Shown: piece after piece, positions 12,780-27,100 of the stretch | How the letters are laid out: each line of letters begins with the position of its first letter | Numbering within the stretch: the first letter of the stretch is position 1 | Origin: Synchiropus splendidus | Taxonomy: Eukaryota > Chordata > Actinopteri > Syngnathiformes > Callionymidae | Direction: 5' to 3' | Assembly (NCBI RefSeq): GCF_027744825.2 | Contig: NW_026527056.1 | Span: forward strand, 558,001-622,000 | Length of the DNA stretch: 64,000 nucleotides | Notes under the pieces: generated by a model | The model's input: only the letters and a program-made list of their open reading frames with translations | What the model was told of the DNA's origin: nothing | The model's database searches: none | Translations under genes and position numbers: made by a program

Positions 12780-15700
12780 ATGAAATTTTAACCTCCCACT
12801 ATAGCAGAAAGGGTCTTTCTAGTAGTTGCACATCAAATCTAAACTGTCTGAAGTGTTTTTCCAAAGTTATTAACACTTTTATGTTTGGCGTTCCGAAACC
12901 CACCTTATCTCAGGCTGAAAAGCGTTTTTGTGCATTGTGCCATAACTTTTCAGGGAAGCTTCAGAACATGAAATTTTAACCTCCCACTATAGCAGAAAGG
13001 GTCTTTCTAGTAGTTGCACATCAAATCTAAACTGTCTGAAGTGTTTTTCCAAAGTTATCAACACTTTTATGTTTGGCGTTCCGAAACCCACCTTATCTCA
13101 GGCTGAAAAGCGTTTTTGTGCATTGTGCCATAACTTTTCAGGGAAGCTTCAGAACATGAAATTTTAACCTCCCACTATAGCAGAAAGGGTCTTTCTAGTA
13201 GTTGCACATCAAATCTAAGCTGTCTGAAGTGTTTTTCAAAAGTTATCAACACTTTTATGTTTGGCGTTCCGAAACCCACCTTATCTCAGGCTGAAAAGCG
13301 TTTTTGTGCATTGTGCCATAACTTTTCAGGAAAGCTTCAGAACATGAAATTTTAACCTCCCACTATAGCAGAAAGGGTCTTTCTAGTAGTTGCACATCAA
13401 ATCTAAACTGTCTGAAGTGTTTTTCCAAAGTTATTAACACTTTTATGTTTGGCGTTCCGAAACCCACCTTATCTCAGGCTGAAAAGCGTTTTAACGCATT
13501 GTGCCATAACTTTTCAGGGAAGCTTCAGAACATGAAATTTTAACCTCCCACTATAGCAGAAAGGGTCTTTCTAGTAGGTGCACATCAAATCTAAGCTCTC
13601 TGAAGTGTTTTGCGAAAGTTATCAACACTTTTATGTTTGGCGTTCCGAAACCCACCTTATCTCAGGCTGAAAAGCGTTTTTGTGCATTGTGCCATAACTT
13701 TTCAGGAAAGCTTCAGAACATGAAATTTTAACCTCCCACTATAGCAGAAAGGGTCTTTCTAGTAGTTGCACATCAAATCTAAGCTGTCTGAAGTGTTTTT
13801 CCAAAGTTATCAACACTTTTATGTTTGGCGTTCCGAAACCCACCTTATCTCAGGCTGAAAAGCGTTTTTACGCATTGTGCCATAACTTTTCAGGGAAGCT
13901 TCAGAACATGAAATTTTAACCTCCCACTATAGCAGAAAGGGTCTTTCTAGTAGGTGCACATCAAATCTAAGCTCTCTGAAGTGTTTTTCGAAAGTTATCA
14001 ACACTTTTATGTTTGGCGTTCCGAAACCCACCTTATCTCAGGCTGAAAAGCGTTGTTGTGCATTGTGCCATAACTTTTCAGGAAAGCTTCAGAACATGAA
14101 ATTTTAACCTCCCACTATAGCAGAAAGGGTCTTTCTAGTAGTTGCACATCAAATCTAAACTGTCTGAAGTGTTTTTCCAAAGTTATTAACACTTTTATGT
14201 TTGGCGTTCCGAAACCCACCTTATCTCAGGCTGAAAAGCGTTTTTGTGCATTGTGCCATAACTTTTCAGGGAAGCTTCAGAACATGAAATTTTAACCTCC
14301 CACTATAGCAGAAAGGGTCTTTCTAGTAGTTGCACATCAAATCTAAACTGTCTGAAGTGTTTTTCCAAAGTTATCAACACTTTTATGTTTGGCGTTCCGA
14401 AACCCACCTTATCTCAGGCTGAAAAGCGTTTTTGTGCATTGTGCCATAACTTTTCAGGGAAGCTTCAGAACATGAAATTTTAACCTCCCACTATAGCAGA
14501 AAGGGTCTTTCTAGTAGTTGCACATCAAATCGAAGCTGTCTGAAGTGTTTTTCAAAAGTTATCAACACTTTTATGTTTGGCGTTCCGAAACCCACCTTAT
14601 CTCAGGCTGAAAAGCGTTTTTGTGCATTGTGCCATAACTTTTCAGGAAAGCTTCAGAACATGAAATTTTAACCTCCCACTATAGCAGAAAGGGTCTTTCT
14701 AGTAGTTGCACATCAAATCTAAACTGTCTGAAGTGTTTTTCCAAAGTTATTAACACTTTTATGTTTGGCGTTCCGAAACCCACCTTATCTCAGGCTGAAA
14801 AGCGTTTTTACGCATTGTGCCATAACTTTTCAGGGAAGCTTCAGAACATGAAATTTTAACCTCCCACTATAGCAGAAAGGGTCTTTCTAGTAGGTGCACA
14901 TCAAATCTAAGCTCTCTGAAGTGTTTTTCGAAAGTTATCAACACTTTTATGTTTGGCGTTCCGAAACCCACCATATCTCAGGCTGAAAAGCGTTTTTGTG
15001 CATTGTGCCATAACTTTTCAGGAAAGCTTCAGAACATGAAATTTTAACCTCCCACTATAGCAGAAAGGGTCTTTCTAGTAGTTGCACATCAAATCTAAGC
15101 TGTCTGAAGTGTTTTTCCAAAGTTATCAACACTTTTATGTTTGGCGTTCCGAAACCCACCTTATCTCAGGCTGAAATGCGTTTTTGTGCATTGTGCCATA
15201 ACTTTTCAGGGAAGCTTCAGAACATGAAATTTTAACCTCCCACTATAGCAGAAAGGGTCTTTCTAGTAGTTGCACATCAAATCTAAACTGTCTGAAGTGT
15301 TTTTCGAAAGTTATCAACACTTTTATGTTTGGCGTTCCGAAACCCACCTTATCTCAGGCTGAAAAGCGTTTTTACGCATTGTGCCATAACTTTTCAGGGA
15401 AGCTTCAGAACATGAAATTTTAACCTCCCACTATAGCAGAAAGGGTCTTTCTAGTAGGTGCACATCAAATCTAAGCTGTCTGAAGTGTTTTTCGAAAGTT
15501 ATCAACACTTTTATGTTTGGCGTTCCGAAACCCACCTTATCTCAGGCTGAAAAGCGTTTTTGTGCATTGTGCCATAACTTTTCAGGGAAGCTTCAGAACA
15601 TGAAATTTTAACCTCCCACTAAAGCAGAAAGGGTCTTTCTAGTAGTTGCACATCAAATCTAAGCTGTCTGAAGTGTTTTTCAAAAGTTATCAACACTTTT

Positions 15701-16820
15701 ATGTTTGGCGTTCCGAAACCCACCTTATCTCAGGCTGAAAAGCGTTTTTGTGCATTGTGCCATAACTTTTCAGGGAAGCTTCAGAACATGAAATTTTAAC
15801 CTCCCACTAAAGCAGAAAGGGTCTTTCTAGTAGTTGCACATCAAATCTAAGCTGTCTGAAGTGTTTTTCAAAAGTTATCAACACTTTTATGTTTGGCGTT
15901 CCGAAACCCACCTTATCTCAGGCTGAAAAGCGTTTTTGTGCATTGTGCCATAACTTTTCAGGAAAGCTTCAGAACATGAAATTTTAACCTCCCACTATAG
16001 CAGAAAGGGTCTTTCTAGTAGTTGCACATCAAATCTAAACTGTCTGAAGTGTTTTTCCAAAGTTATCAACACTTTTATGTTTGGCGTTCCGAAACCCACG
16101 TTATCTCAGGCTGAAAAGCGTTTTTGTGCATTGTGCCATAACTTTTCAGGAAAGCTTCAGAACATGAAATTTTAACCTCCCACTATAGCAGAAAGGGTCT
16201 TTCTAGTAGTTGCACATCAAATCTAAACTGTCTGAAGTGTTTTTCCAAAGTTATCAACACTTTTATGTTTGGCGTTCCGAAACCCACGTTATCTCAGGCT
16301 GAAAAGCGTTTTTACGCATTGTGGCATAACTTTTCAGGGAAGCTTCAGAACATGATATTTTAACCTCCCACAATAGCAGAAAGGGTCTTTCTAGTAGGTG
16401 CACATCAAATCTAAGCTGTCTGAAGTGTTTTTCGAAAGTTATCAACACTTTTATGTTTGGCGTTCCGAAACCCACCTTATCTCAGGCTGAAAAGCGTTTT
16501 TGTGCATTGTGCCATAACTTTTCAGGGAAGCTTCAGAACATGAAATTTTAACCTCCCACTATAGCAGAAAGGGTCTTTCTAGTAGTTGCACATCAAATCT
16601 AAGCTGTCTGAAGTGTTTTTCAAAAGTTATCAACACTTTTATGTTTGGCGTTCCGAAACCCACCTTATCTCAGGCTGAAAAGCGTTTTTGTGCATTGTGC
16701 CATAACTTTTCAGGAAAGCTTCAGAACATGAAATTTTAACCTCCCACTATAGCAGAAAGGGTCTTTCTAGTAGTTGCACATCAAATCTAAACTGTCTGAA
16801 GTGTTTTTCCAAAGTTATCA
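12780..16820. repeat. Second copy of the 44-monomer-offset block
   Basis: Partner of 4510-8550. It is itself contained in the 105-monomer-offset duplication, so the same markers appear a third time 19,740 bp further right (for example the GATATTTTAACC variant near 36094). Three copies of such rare markers at constant spacing show successive rounds of block amplification. Confidence 0.85.
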
Positions 16821-19700
16821 ACACTTTTATGTTTGGCGTTCCGAAACCCACCTTATCTCAGGCTGAAAAGCGTTTTTACGCATTGTGCCATAACTTTTCA
16901 GGGAAGCTTCAGAACATGAAATTTTAACCTCCCACTATAGCAGAAAGGGTCTTTCTAGTAGGTGCACATCAAATCTAAGCTCTCTGAAGTGTTTTTCGAA
17001 AGTTATCAACACTTTTATGTTTGGCGTTCCGAAACCCACCTTATCTCAGGCTGAAAAGCGTTTTTGTGCATTGTGCCATAACTTTTCAGGGAAGCTTCAG
17101 AACATGAAATTTTAACCTCCCACTATAGCAGAAAGGGTCTTTCTAGTATTTGCACATCAAATCTAAACTGTCTGAAGTGTTTTTCCAAAGTTATTAACAC
17201 TTTTATGTTTGGCGTTCCGAAACCCACCTTATCTCAGGCTGAAAAGCGTTTTTGTGCATTGTGCCATAACTTTTCAGGGAAGCTTCAGAACATGAAATTT
17301 TAACCTCCCACTATAGCAGAAAGGGTCTTTCTAGTAGTTGCACATCAAATCTAAACTGTCTGAAGTGTTTTTCCAAAGTTATCAACACTTTTATGTTTGG
17401 CGTTCCGAAACCCACCTTATCTCAGGCTGAAAAGCGTTTTTGTGCATTGTGCCATAACTTTTCAGGGAAGCTTCAGAACATGAAATTTTAACCTCCCACT
17501 ATAGCAGAAAGGGTCTTTCTAGTAGTTGCACATCAAATCTAAGCTGTCTGAAGTGTTTTTCAAAAGTTATCAACACTTTTATGTTTGGCGTTCCGAAACC
17601 CACCTTATCTCAGGCTGAAAAGCGTTTTTGTGCATTGTGCCATAACTTTTCAGGAAAGCTTCAGAACATGAAATTTTAACCTCCCACTATAGCAGAAAGG
17701 GTCTTTCTAGTAGTTGCACATCAAATCTAAACTGTCTGAAGTGTTTTTCCAAAGTTATCAACACTTTTATGTTTGGCGTTCCGAAACCCACCTTATCTCA
17801 GGCTGAAAAGCGTTTTTACGCATTGTGCCATAACTTTTCAGGGAAGCTTCAGAACATGAAATTTTAACCTCCCACTATAGCAGAAAGGGTCTTTCTAGTA
17901 GGTGCACATCAAATCTAAGCTCTCTGAAGTGTTTTTCGAAAGTTATCAACACTTTTATGTTTGGCGTTCCGAAACCCACCTTATCTCAGGCTGAAAAGCG
18001 TTTTTGTGCATTGTGCCATAACTTTTCAGGAAAGCTTCAGAACATGAAATTTTAACCTCCCACTATAGCAGAAAGGGTCTTTCTAGTAGTTGCACATCAA
18101 ATCTAAACTGTCTGAAGTGTTTTTCCAAAGTTATTAACACTTTTATGTTTGGCGTTCCGAAACCCACCTTATCTCAGGCTGAAAAGCGTTTTTGTGCATT
18201 GTGCCATAACTTTTCAGGGAAGCTACAGAACATGAAATTTTAACCTCCCACTATAGCAGAAAGGGTCTTTCTAGTAGTTGCACATCAAATCTAAACTGTC
18301 TGAAGTGTTTTTCAAAAGTTATCAACACTTTTATGTTTGGCGTTCCGAAACCCACCTTATCTCAGGCTGAAAAGCGTTTTTACGCATTGTGCCATAACTT
18401 TTCAGGGAAGCTTCAGAACATGAAATTTTAACCTCCCACTATAGCAGAAAGGGTCTTTCTAGTAGGTGCACATCAAATCTAAGCTGTCTGAAGTGTTTTT
18501 CGAAAGTTATCAACACTTTTATGTTTGGCGTTCCGAAACCCACCTTATCTCAGGCTGAAAAGCGTTTTTGTGCATTGTGCCATAACTTTTCAGGGAAGCT
18601 TCAGAACATGAAATTTTAACCTCCCACTATAGCAGAAAGGGTCTTTCTAGTAGTTGCACATCAAATCTAAACTGTCTGAAGTGTTTTTCCAAAGTTATCA
18701 ACACTTTTATGTTTGGCGTTCCGAAACCCACCTTGTCTCAGGCTGAAAAGCGTTTTTACGCATTGTGCCATAACTTTTCAGGGAAGCTTCAGAACATGAA
18801 ATGTTAACCTCCCACTATAGCAGAAAGGGTCTTTCTAGTAGGTGCACATCAAATCTAAGCTCTCTGAAGTGTTTTTCGAAAGTTATCAACACTTTTATGT
18901 TTGGCGTTCCGAAACCCACCTTATCTCAGGCTGAAAAGCGTTTTTGTGCATTGTGCCATAACTTTTCAGGGAAGCTTCAGAACATGAAATTTTAACCTCC
19001 CACTATAGCAGAAAGGGTCTTTCTAGTAGTTGCACATCAAATCTAAACTGTCTGAAGTGTTTTTCCAAAGTTATTAACACTTTTATGTTTGGCGTTCCGA
19101 AACCCACCTTATCTCAGGCTGAAAAGCGTTTTTGTGCATTGTGCCATAACTTTTCAGGGAAGCTTCAGAACATGAAATTTTAACCTCCCACTATAGCAGA
19201 AAGGGTCTTTCTAGTAGTTGCACATCAAATCTAAACTGTCTGAAGTGTTTTTCCAAAGTTATCAACACTTTTATGTTTGGCGTTCCGAAACCCACCTTAT
19301 CTCAGGCTGAAAAGCGTTTTTGTGCATTGTGCCATAACTTTTCAGGGAAGCTTCAGAACATGAAATTTTAACCTCCCACTATAGCAGAAAGGGTCTTTCT
19401 AGTAGTTGCACATCAAATCTAAGCTGTCTGAAGTGTTTTTCAAAAGTTATCAACACTTTTATGTTTGGCGTTCCGAAACCCACCTTATCTCAGGCTGAAA
19501 AGCGTTTTTGTGCATTGTGCCATAACTTTTCAGGAAAGCTTCAGAACATGAAATTTTAACCTCCCACTATAGCAGAAAGGGTCTTTCTAGTAGTTGCACA
19601 TCAAATCTAAACTGTCTGAAGTGTTCTTCCAAAGTTATCAACACATTTATGTTTGGCGTTCCGAAACCCACCTTATCTCAGGCTGAAAAGCGTTTTTGTG
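16550..19700. repeat. Satellite block repeated at about 20874-24024 (23-monomer offset)
   Basis: Shared markers at an offset of 4,324 bp are CTAGTATTTGC (17149 and 21473), GAAATGTTAACC (18798 and 23122) and the AACACATTT unit (about 19642 and 23966). From about 20016 versus 24152 (CAAGACTTTT) the offset becomes 4,136 bp (22 monomers), so one monomer was lost or gained between the two halves. Confidence 0.8.
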
Positions 19701-22700
19701 CATTGTGCCATAACTTTTCAGGGAAGCTTCAGAACATGAAATTTTAACCTCCCACTATAGCAGAAAGGGTCTTTCTAGTAGTTGCACATCAAATCTAAGC
19801 TGTCTGAAGTGTTTTTCAAAAGTTATCAACACTTTTATGTTTGGCGTTCCGAAACCCACCTTATCTCAGGCTGAAAAGCGTTTTTGTGCATTGTGCCATA
19901 ACTTTTCAGGAAAGCTTCAGAACATGAAATTTTAACCTCCCACTATAGCAGAAAGGGTCTTTCTAGTAGTTGCACATCAAATCTAAACTGTCTGAAGTGT
20001 TTTTCCAAAGTTATCAAGACTTTTATGTTTGGCGTTCCGAAACCCACCTTATCTCAGGCTGAAAAGCGTTTTTACGCATTGTGCCATAACTTTTCAGGGA
20101 AGCTTCAGAACATGAAATTTTAACCTCCCACTATAGCAGAAAGGGTCTTTCTAGTAGGTGCACATCAAATCTAAGCTCTCTGAAGAGTTTTTCGAAAGTT
20201 ATCAACACTTTTATGTTTGGCGTTCCGAAACCCACCTTATCTCAGGCTGAAAAGCGTTTTTGTGCATTGTGCCATAACTTTTCAGGGAAGCTTCAGAACA
20301 TGAAATTTTAACCTGCCACTATAGCAGAAAGGGTCTTTCTAGTAGTTGCACATCAAATCTAAACTGTCTGAAGTGTTTTTCCAAAGTTATTAACACTTTT
20401 ATGTTTGGCGTTCCAAAACCCACCTTATCTCAGGCTGAAAAGCGTTTTTGTGTATTGTGCCATAACTTTTCAGGGAAGCTTCAGAACATGAAATTTTAAC
20501 CTCCCACTATAGCAGAAAGGGTCTTTCTAGTAGTTACACATCAAATCTAAACTGTCTGAAGTGTTTTTCCAAAGTTATCAACACTTTTATGTTTGGCGTT
20601 CCGAAACCCACCTTATCTCAGACTGAAAAGCGTTTTTGTGCATTGTGCCATAACTTTTCAGGGAAGCTTCAGAACATGAAATTTTAACCTCCCACTATAG
20701 CAGAAAGGGTCTTTCTAGTAGTTGCACATCAAATCTAAGCTGTCTGAAGTGTTTTTCAAAAGTTATCAACACTTTTATGTTTGGCGTTCCGAAACCCACC
20801 TTATCTCAGGCTGAAAAGCGTTTTTGTGCATTGTGCCATAACTTTTCAGGGAAGCTTCAGAACATGAAATTTTAACCTCCCACTATAGCAGAAAGGGTCT
20901 TTCTAGTAGTTGCACATCAAATCTAAGCTGTCTGAAGTGTTTTTCAAAAGTTATCAACACTTTTATGTTTGGCGTTCCGAAACCCACCTTATCTCAGGCT
21001 GAAAAGCGTTTTTGTGCATTGTGCCATAACTTTTCAGGAAAGCTTCAGAACATGAAATTTTAACCTCCCACTATAGCAGAAAGGGTCTTTCTAGTAGTTG
21101 CACATCAAATCTAAACTGTCTGAAGTGTTTTTCCAAAGTTATCAACACTTTTATGTTTGGCGTTCCGAAACCCACCTTATCTCAGGCTGAAAAGCGTTTT
21201 TACGCATTGTGCCATAACTTTTCAGGGAAGCTTCAGAACATGAAATTTTAACCTCCCACTATAGCAGAAAGGGTCTTTCTAGTAGGTGCACATCAAATCT
21301 AAGCTCTCTGAAGTGTTTTTCGAAAGTTATCAACACTTTTATGTTTGGCGTTCCGAAACCCACCTTATCTCAGGCTGAAAAGCGTTTTTGTGCATTGTGC
21401 CATAACTTTTCAGGGAAGCTTCAGAACATGAAATTTTAACCTCCCACTATAGCAGAAAGGGTCTTTCTAGTATTTGCACATCAAATCTAAACTGTCTGAA
21501 GTGTTTTTCCAAAGTTATTAACACTTTTATGTTTGGCGTTCCGAAACCCACCTTATCTCAGGCTGAAAAGCGTTTTTGTGCATTGTGCCATAACTTTTCA
21601 GGGAAGCTTCAGAACATGAAATTTTAACCTCCCACTATAGCAGAAAGGGTCTTTCTAGTAGTTGCACATCAAATCTAAACTGTCTGAAGTGTTTTTCCAA
21701 AGTTATCAACACTTTTATGTTTGGCGTTCCGAAACCCACCTTATCTCAGGCTGAAAAGCGTTTTTGTGCATTGTGCCATAACTTTTCAGGGAAGCTTCAG
21801 AACATGAAATTTTAACCTCCCACTATAGCAGAAAGGGTCTTTCTAGTAGTTGCACATCAAATCTAAGCTGTCTGAAGTGTTTTTCAAAAGTTATCAACAC
21901 TTTTATGTTTGGCGTTCCGAAACCCACCTTATCTCAGGCTGAAAAGCGTTTTTGTGCATTGTGCCATAACTTTTCAGGAAAGCTTCAGAACATGAAATTT
22001 TAACCTCCCACTATAGCAGAAAGGGTCTTTCTAGTAGTTGCACATCAAATCTAAACTGTCTGAAGTGTTTTTCCAAAGTTATCAACACTTTTATGTTTGG
22101 CGTTCCGAAACCCACCTTATCTCAGGCTGAAAAGCGTTTTTACGCATTGTGCCATAACTTTTCAGGGAAGCTTCAGAACATGAAATTTTAACCTCCCACT
22201 ATAGCAGAAAGGGTCTTTCTAGTAGGTGCACATCAAATCTAAGCTCTCTGAAGTGTTTTTCGAAAGTTATCAACACTTTTATGTTTGGCGTTCCGAAACC
22301 CACCTTATCTCAGGCTGAAAAGCGTTTTTGTGCATTGTGCCATAACTTTTCAGGAAAGCTTCAGAACATGAAATTTTAACCTCCCACTATAGCAGAAAGG
22401 GTCTTTCTAGTAGTTGCACATCAAATCTAAACTGTCTGAAGTGTTTTTCCAAAGTTATTAACACTTTTATGTTTGGCGTTCCGAAACCCACCTTATCTCA
22501 GGCTGAAAAGCGTTTTTGTGCATTGTGCCATAACTTTTCAGGGAAGCTTCAGAACATGAAATTTTAACCTCCCACTATAGCAGAAAGGGTCTTTCTAGTA
22601 GTTGCACATCAAATCTAAACTGTCTGAAGTGTTTTTCAAAAGTTATCAACACTTTTATGTTTGGCGTTCCGAAACCCACCTTATCTCAGGCTGAAAAGCG

Positions 22701-24149
22701 TTTTTACGCATTGTGCCATAACTTTTCAGGGAAGCTTCAGAACATGAAATTTTAACCTCCCACTATAGCAGAAAGGGTCTTTCTAGTAGGTGCACATCAA
22801 ATCTAAGCTGTCTGAAGTGTTTTTCGAAAGTTATCAACACTTTTATGTTTGGCGTTCCGAAACCCACCTTATCTCAGGCTGAAAAGCGTTTTTGTGCATT
22901 GTGCCATAACTTTTCAGGGAAGCTTCAGAACATGAAATTTTAACCTCCCACTATAGCAGAAAGGGTCTTTCTAGTAGTTGCACATCAAATCTAAACTGTC
23001 TGAAGTGTTTTTCCAAAGTTATCAACACTTTTATGTTTGGCGTTCCGAAACCCACCTTATCTCAGGCTGAAAAGCGTTTTTACGCATTGTGCCATAACTT
23101 TTCAGGGAAGCTTCAGAACATGAAATGTTAACCTCCCACTATAGCAGAAAGGGTCTTTCTAGTAGGTGCACATCAAATCTAAGCTCTCTGAAGTGTTTTT
23201 CGAAAGTTATCAACACTTTTATGTTTGGCGTTCCGAAACCCACCTTATCTCAGGCTGAAAAGCGTTTTTGTGCATTGTGCCATAACTTTTCAGGGAAGCT
23301 TCAGAACATGAAATTTTAACCTCCCACTATAGCAGAAAGGGTCTTTCTAGTAGTTGCACATAAAATCTAAACTGTCTGAAGTGTTTTTCCAAAGTTATTA
23401 ACACTTTTATGTTTGGCGTTCCGAAACCCACCTTATCTCAGGCTGAAAAGCGTTTTTGTGCATTGTGCCATAACTTTTCAGGGAAGCTTCAGAACATGAA
23501 ATTTTAACCTCCCACTATAGCAGAAAGGGTCTTTCTAGTAGTTGCACATCAAATCTAAACTGTCTGAAGTGTTTTTCCAAAGTTATCAACACTTTTATGT
23601 TTGGCGTTCCGAAACCCACCTTATCTCAGGCTGAAAAGCGTTTTTGTGCATTGTGCCATAACTTTTCAGGGAAGCTTCAGAACATGAAATTTTAACCTCC
23701 CACTATAGCAGAAAGGGTCTTTCTAGTAGTTGCACATCAAATCTAAGCTGTCTGAAGTGTTTTTCAAAAGTTATCAACACTTTTATGTTTGGCGTTCCGA
23801 AACCCACCTTATCTCAGGCTGAAAAGCGTTTTTGTGCATTGTGCCATAACTTTTCAGGAAAGCTTCAGAACATGAAATTTTAACCTCCCACTATAGCAGA
23901 AAGGGTCTTTCTAGTAGTTGCACATCAAATCTAAGCTGTCTGAAGTGTTTTTCCAAAGTTATCAACACATTTATGTTTGGCGTTCCGAAACCCACCTTAT
24001 CTCAGGCTGAAAAGCGTTTTTGTGCATTGTGCCATAACTTTTCAGGGAAGCTTCAGAACATGAAATTTTAACCTCCCACTATAGCAGAAAGGGTCTTTCT
24101 AGTAGTTGCACATCAAATCTAAACTGTCTGAAGTGTTTTTCAAAAGTTA

Positions 24150-27100
24150 TCAAGACTTTTATGTTTGGCGTTCCGAAACCCACCTTATCTCAGGCTGAAA
24201 AGCGTTTTTACGCATTGTGCCATAACTTTTCAGGGAAGCTTCAGAACATGAAATTTTAACCTCCCACTATAGCAGAAAGGGTCTTTCTAGTAGGTGCACA
24301 TCAAATCTAAGCTCTCTGAAGAGTTTTTCGAAAGTTATCAACACTTTTATGTTTGGCGTTCCGAAACCCACCTTATCTCAGGCTGAAAAGCGTTTTTGTG
24401 CATTGTGCCATAACTTTTCAGGGAAGCTTCAGAACATGAAATTTTAACCTGCCACTATAGCAGAAAGGGTCTTTCTAGTAGTTGCACATCAAATCTAAAC
24501 TGTCTGAAGTGTTTTTCCAAAGTTATTAACACTTTTATGTTTGGCGTTCCAAAACCCACCTTATCTCAGGCTGAAAAGCGTTTTTGTGTATTGTGCCATA
24601 ACTTTTCAGGGAAGCTTCAGAACATGAAATTTTAACCTCCCACTATAGCAGAAAGGGTCTTTCTAGTAGTTACACATCAAATCTAAACTGTCTGAAGTGT
24701 TTTTCCAAAGTTATCAACACTTTTATGTTTGGCGTTCCGAAACCCACCTTATCTCAGACTGAAAAGCGTTTTTGTGCATTGTGCCATAACTTTTCAGGGA
24801 AGCTTCAGAACATGAAATTTTAACCTCCCACTATAGCAGAAAGGGTCTTTCTAGTAGTTGCACATCAAATCTAAGCTGTCTGAAGTGTTTTTCAAAAGTT
24901 ATCAACACTTTTATGTTTGGCGTTCCGAAACCCACCTTATCTCAGGCTGAAAAGCGTTTTTGTGCATTGTGCCATAACTTTTCAGGAAAGCTTCAGAACA
25001 TGAAATTTTAACCTCCCACTATAGCAGAAAGGGTCATTCTAGTAGTTGCACATCAAATCTAAACTGTCTGAAGTGTTTTTCCAAAGTTATCAACACTTTT
25101 ATGTTTGGCGTTCCGAAACCCACCTTATCTCAGGCTGAAAAGCGTTTTTACGCATTGTGCCATAACTTTTCAGGGAAGCTTCAGAACATGAAATTTTAAC
25201 CTCCCACTTAAGCAGAAAGGGTCTTTCTAGTAGGTGCACATCAAATCTAAGCTCTCTGAAGTGTTTTTCGAAAGTTATCAACACTTTTATGTTTGGCGTT
25301 CCGAAACCCACCTTATCTCAGGCTGAAAAGCGTTTTTGTGCATTGTGCCATAACTTTTCAGGAAAGCTTCAGAACATGAAATTTTAACCTCCCACTATAG
25401 CAGAAAGGGTCTTTCTAGTAGTTGCACATCAAATCTAAGCTGTCTGAAGTGTTTTTCAAAAGTTATCACACTTTTATGTTTGGCGTTCCGAAACCCACCT
25501 TATCTCAGGCTGAAAAGCGTTTTTGTGCATTGTGCCATAACTTTTCAGGGAAAGCTTCAGAACATGAAATTTTAACCTCCCACTATAGCAGAAAGGGTCT
25601 TTCTAGTAGTTGCACATCAAATCTAAACTGTCTGAAGTGTTTTTCCAAAGTTATCAACACTTTTATGTTTGGCGTTCCGAAACCCACCTTATCTCAGGCT
25701 GAAAAGCGTTTTTACGCATTGTGCCATAACTTTTCAGGGAAGCTTCAGAACATGAAATTTTAACCTCCCACTATAGCAGAAAGGGTCTTTCTTGTAGTTG
25801 CACATCAAATCTAAGCTGTCTGAAGTGTTCTTCAAAAGTTATCAACACTTTTATGTTTGGCGTTCCGAAACCCACCTTATCTCAGGCTGAAAAGCGTTTT
25901 TGTGCATTGTGCCATAACTTTTCAGGAAAGCTTCAGAACATGAAATTTTAACCTCCCACTATAGCAGAAAGGGTCTTTCTAGTAGTTGCACATCAAATCT
26001 AAACTGTCTGAAGTGTTTTTCCAAAGTTATCAACACTTTTATGTTTGGCGTTCCGAAACCCACCATATCTCAGGCTGAAAAGCGTTTTTACGCATTGTGC
26101 CATAACTTTTCAGGGAAGCTTCAGAACATGAAATTTTAACCTCCCACTATAGCAGAAAGGGTCTTTCTAGTAGGTGCACATCAAATCTAAGCTCTCTGAA
26201 GTGTTTTTCGAAAGTTATCAACACTTTTATGTTTGGCGTTCCGAAACCCACCTTATCTCAGGCTGAAAAGCGTTTTTGTGCATTGTGCCATAACTTTTCA
26301 GGAAAGCTTCAGAACATGAAATTTTAACCTCCCACTATAGCAGAAAGGGTCTTTCTAGTAGTTGCACATCAAATCGAAACTGTCTGAAGTGTTTTTCCAA
26401 AGTTATCAACACTTTTATGTTTGGCGTTCCGAAACCTACCTTATCTCAGGCTGAAAAGCGTTTTTGTGCATTGTGCCATAACTTTTCAGGGAAGCTTCAG
26501 AACATGAAATTTTAACCTCCCACTATAGCAGAAAGGGTCTTTCTAGTAGTTGCACATCAAATCTAAGCTGTCTGAAGTGTTTTTCAAAAGTTATCAACAC
26601 TTTTATGTTTGGCGTTCCGAAACCCACCTTATCTCAGGCTGAAAAGCGTTTTTGTGCATTGTGCCATAACTTTTCAGGAAAGCTTCAGAACATGAAATTT
26701 TAACCTCCCACTATAGCAGAAAGGGTCTTTCTAGTAGTTGCACATCAAATCTAAACTGTCTGAAGTGTTTTTCCAAAGTTATCAACACTTTTATGTTTGG
26801 CGTTCCGAAACCCACCTTATCTCAGGCTGAAAAGCGTTTTTACGCATTGTGCCATAACTTTTCAGGGAAGCTTCAGAACATGAAATTTTAACCTCCCACT
26901 ATAGCAGAAAGGGTCTTTCTAGTAGGTGCACATCAAATCTAAGCTCTCTGAAGTGTTTTTCGAAAGTTATCGACACTTTTATGTTTGGCGTTCCGAAACC
27001 CACCTTATCTCAGGCTGAAAAGCGTTTTTGTGCATTGTGCCATAACTTTTCAGGGAAGCTTCAGAACATGAAATTTTAACCTGCCACTATAGCAGAAAGG

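Larger units (their letters stand above)
11240..20850. repeat. 9.6-kb satellite block, copy 1 of a near-identical pair
   Basis: This stretch of about 51 monomers matches 30980-40590 at an offset of exactly 19,740 bp (105 x 188) without any indel. Reading the two copies side by side I saw eight substitutions: 14600, 14911, 14973, 15186/15187, 18225, 18735, 19626 and 19699 (coordinates approximate to a base or two). The match begins after 11240, since monomer position 149 differs just before it. It ends near 20851, where GGGAAG opposes GGAAAG. Confidence 0.92.

Noticed and set aside
25422..25763. Open frames of 60-113 codons in the satellite (also near 7993, 16263, 18801, 23125, 25099, 29613, 36003, 38541, 40703, 41026, 44841)
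   Set aside because: They are translations of the 188-bp unit itself, opened by chance substitutions or 1-bp indels and copied with the blocks. Both strands give similar frames, and no start context, domain or codon bias supports a gene.
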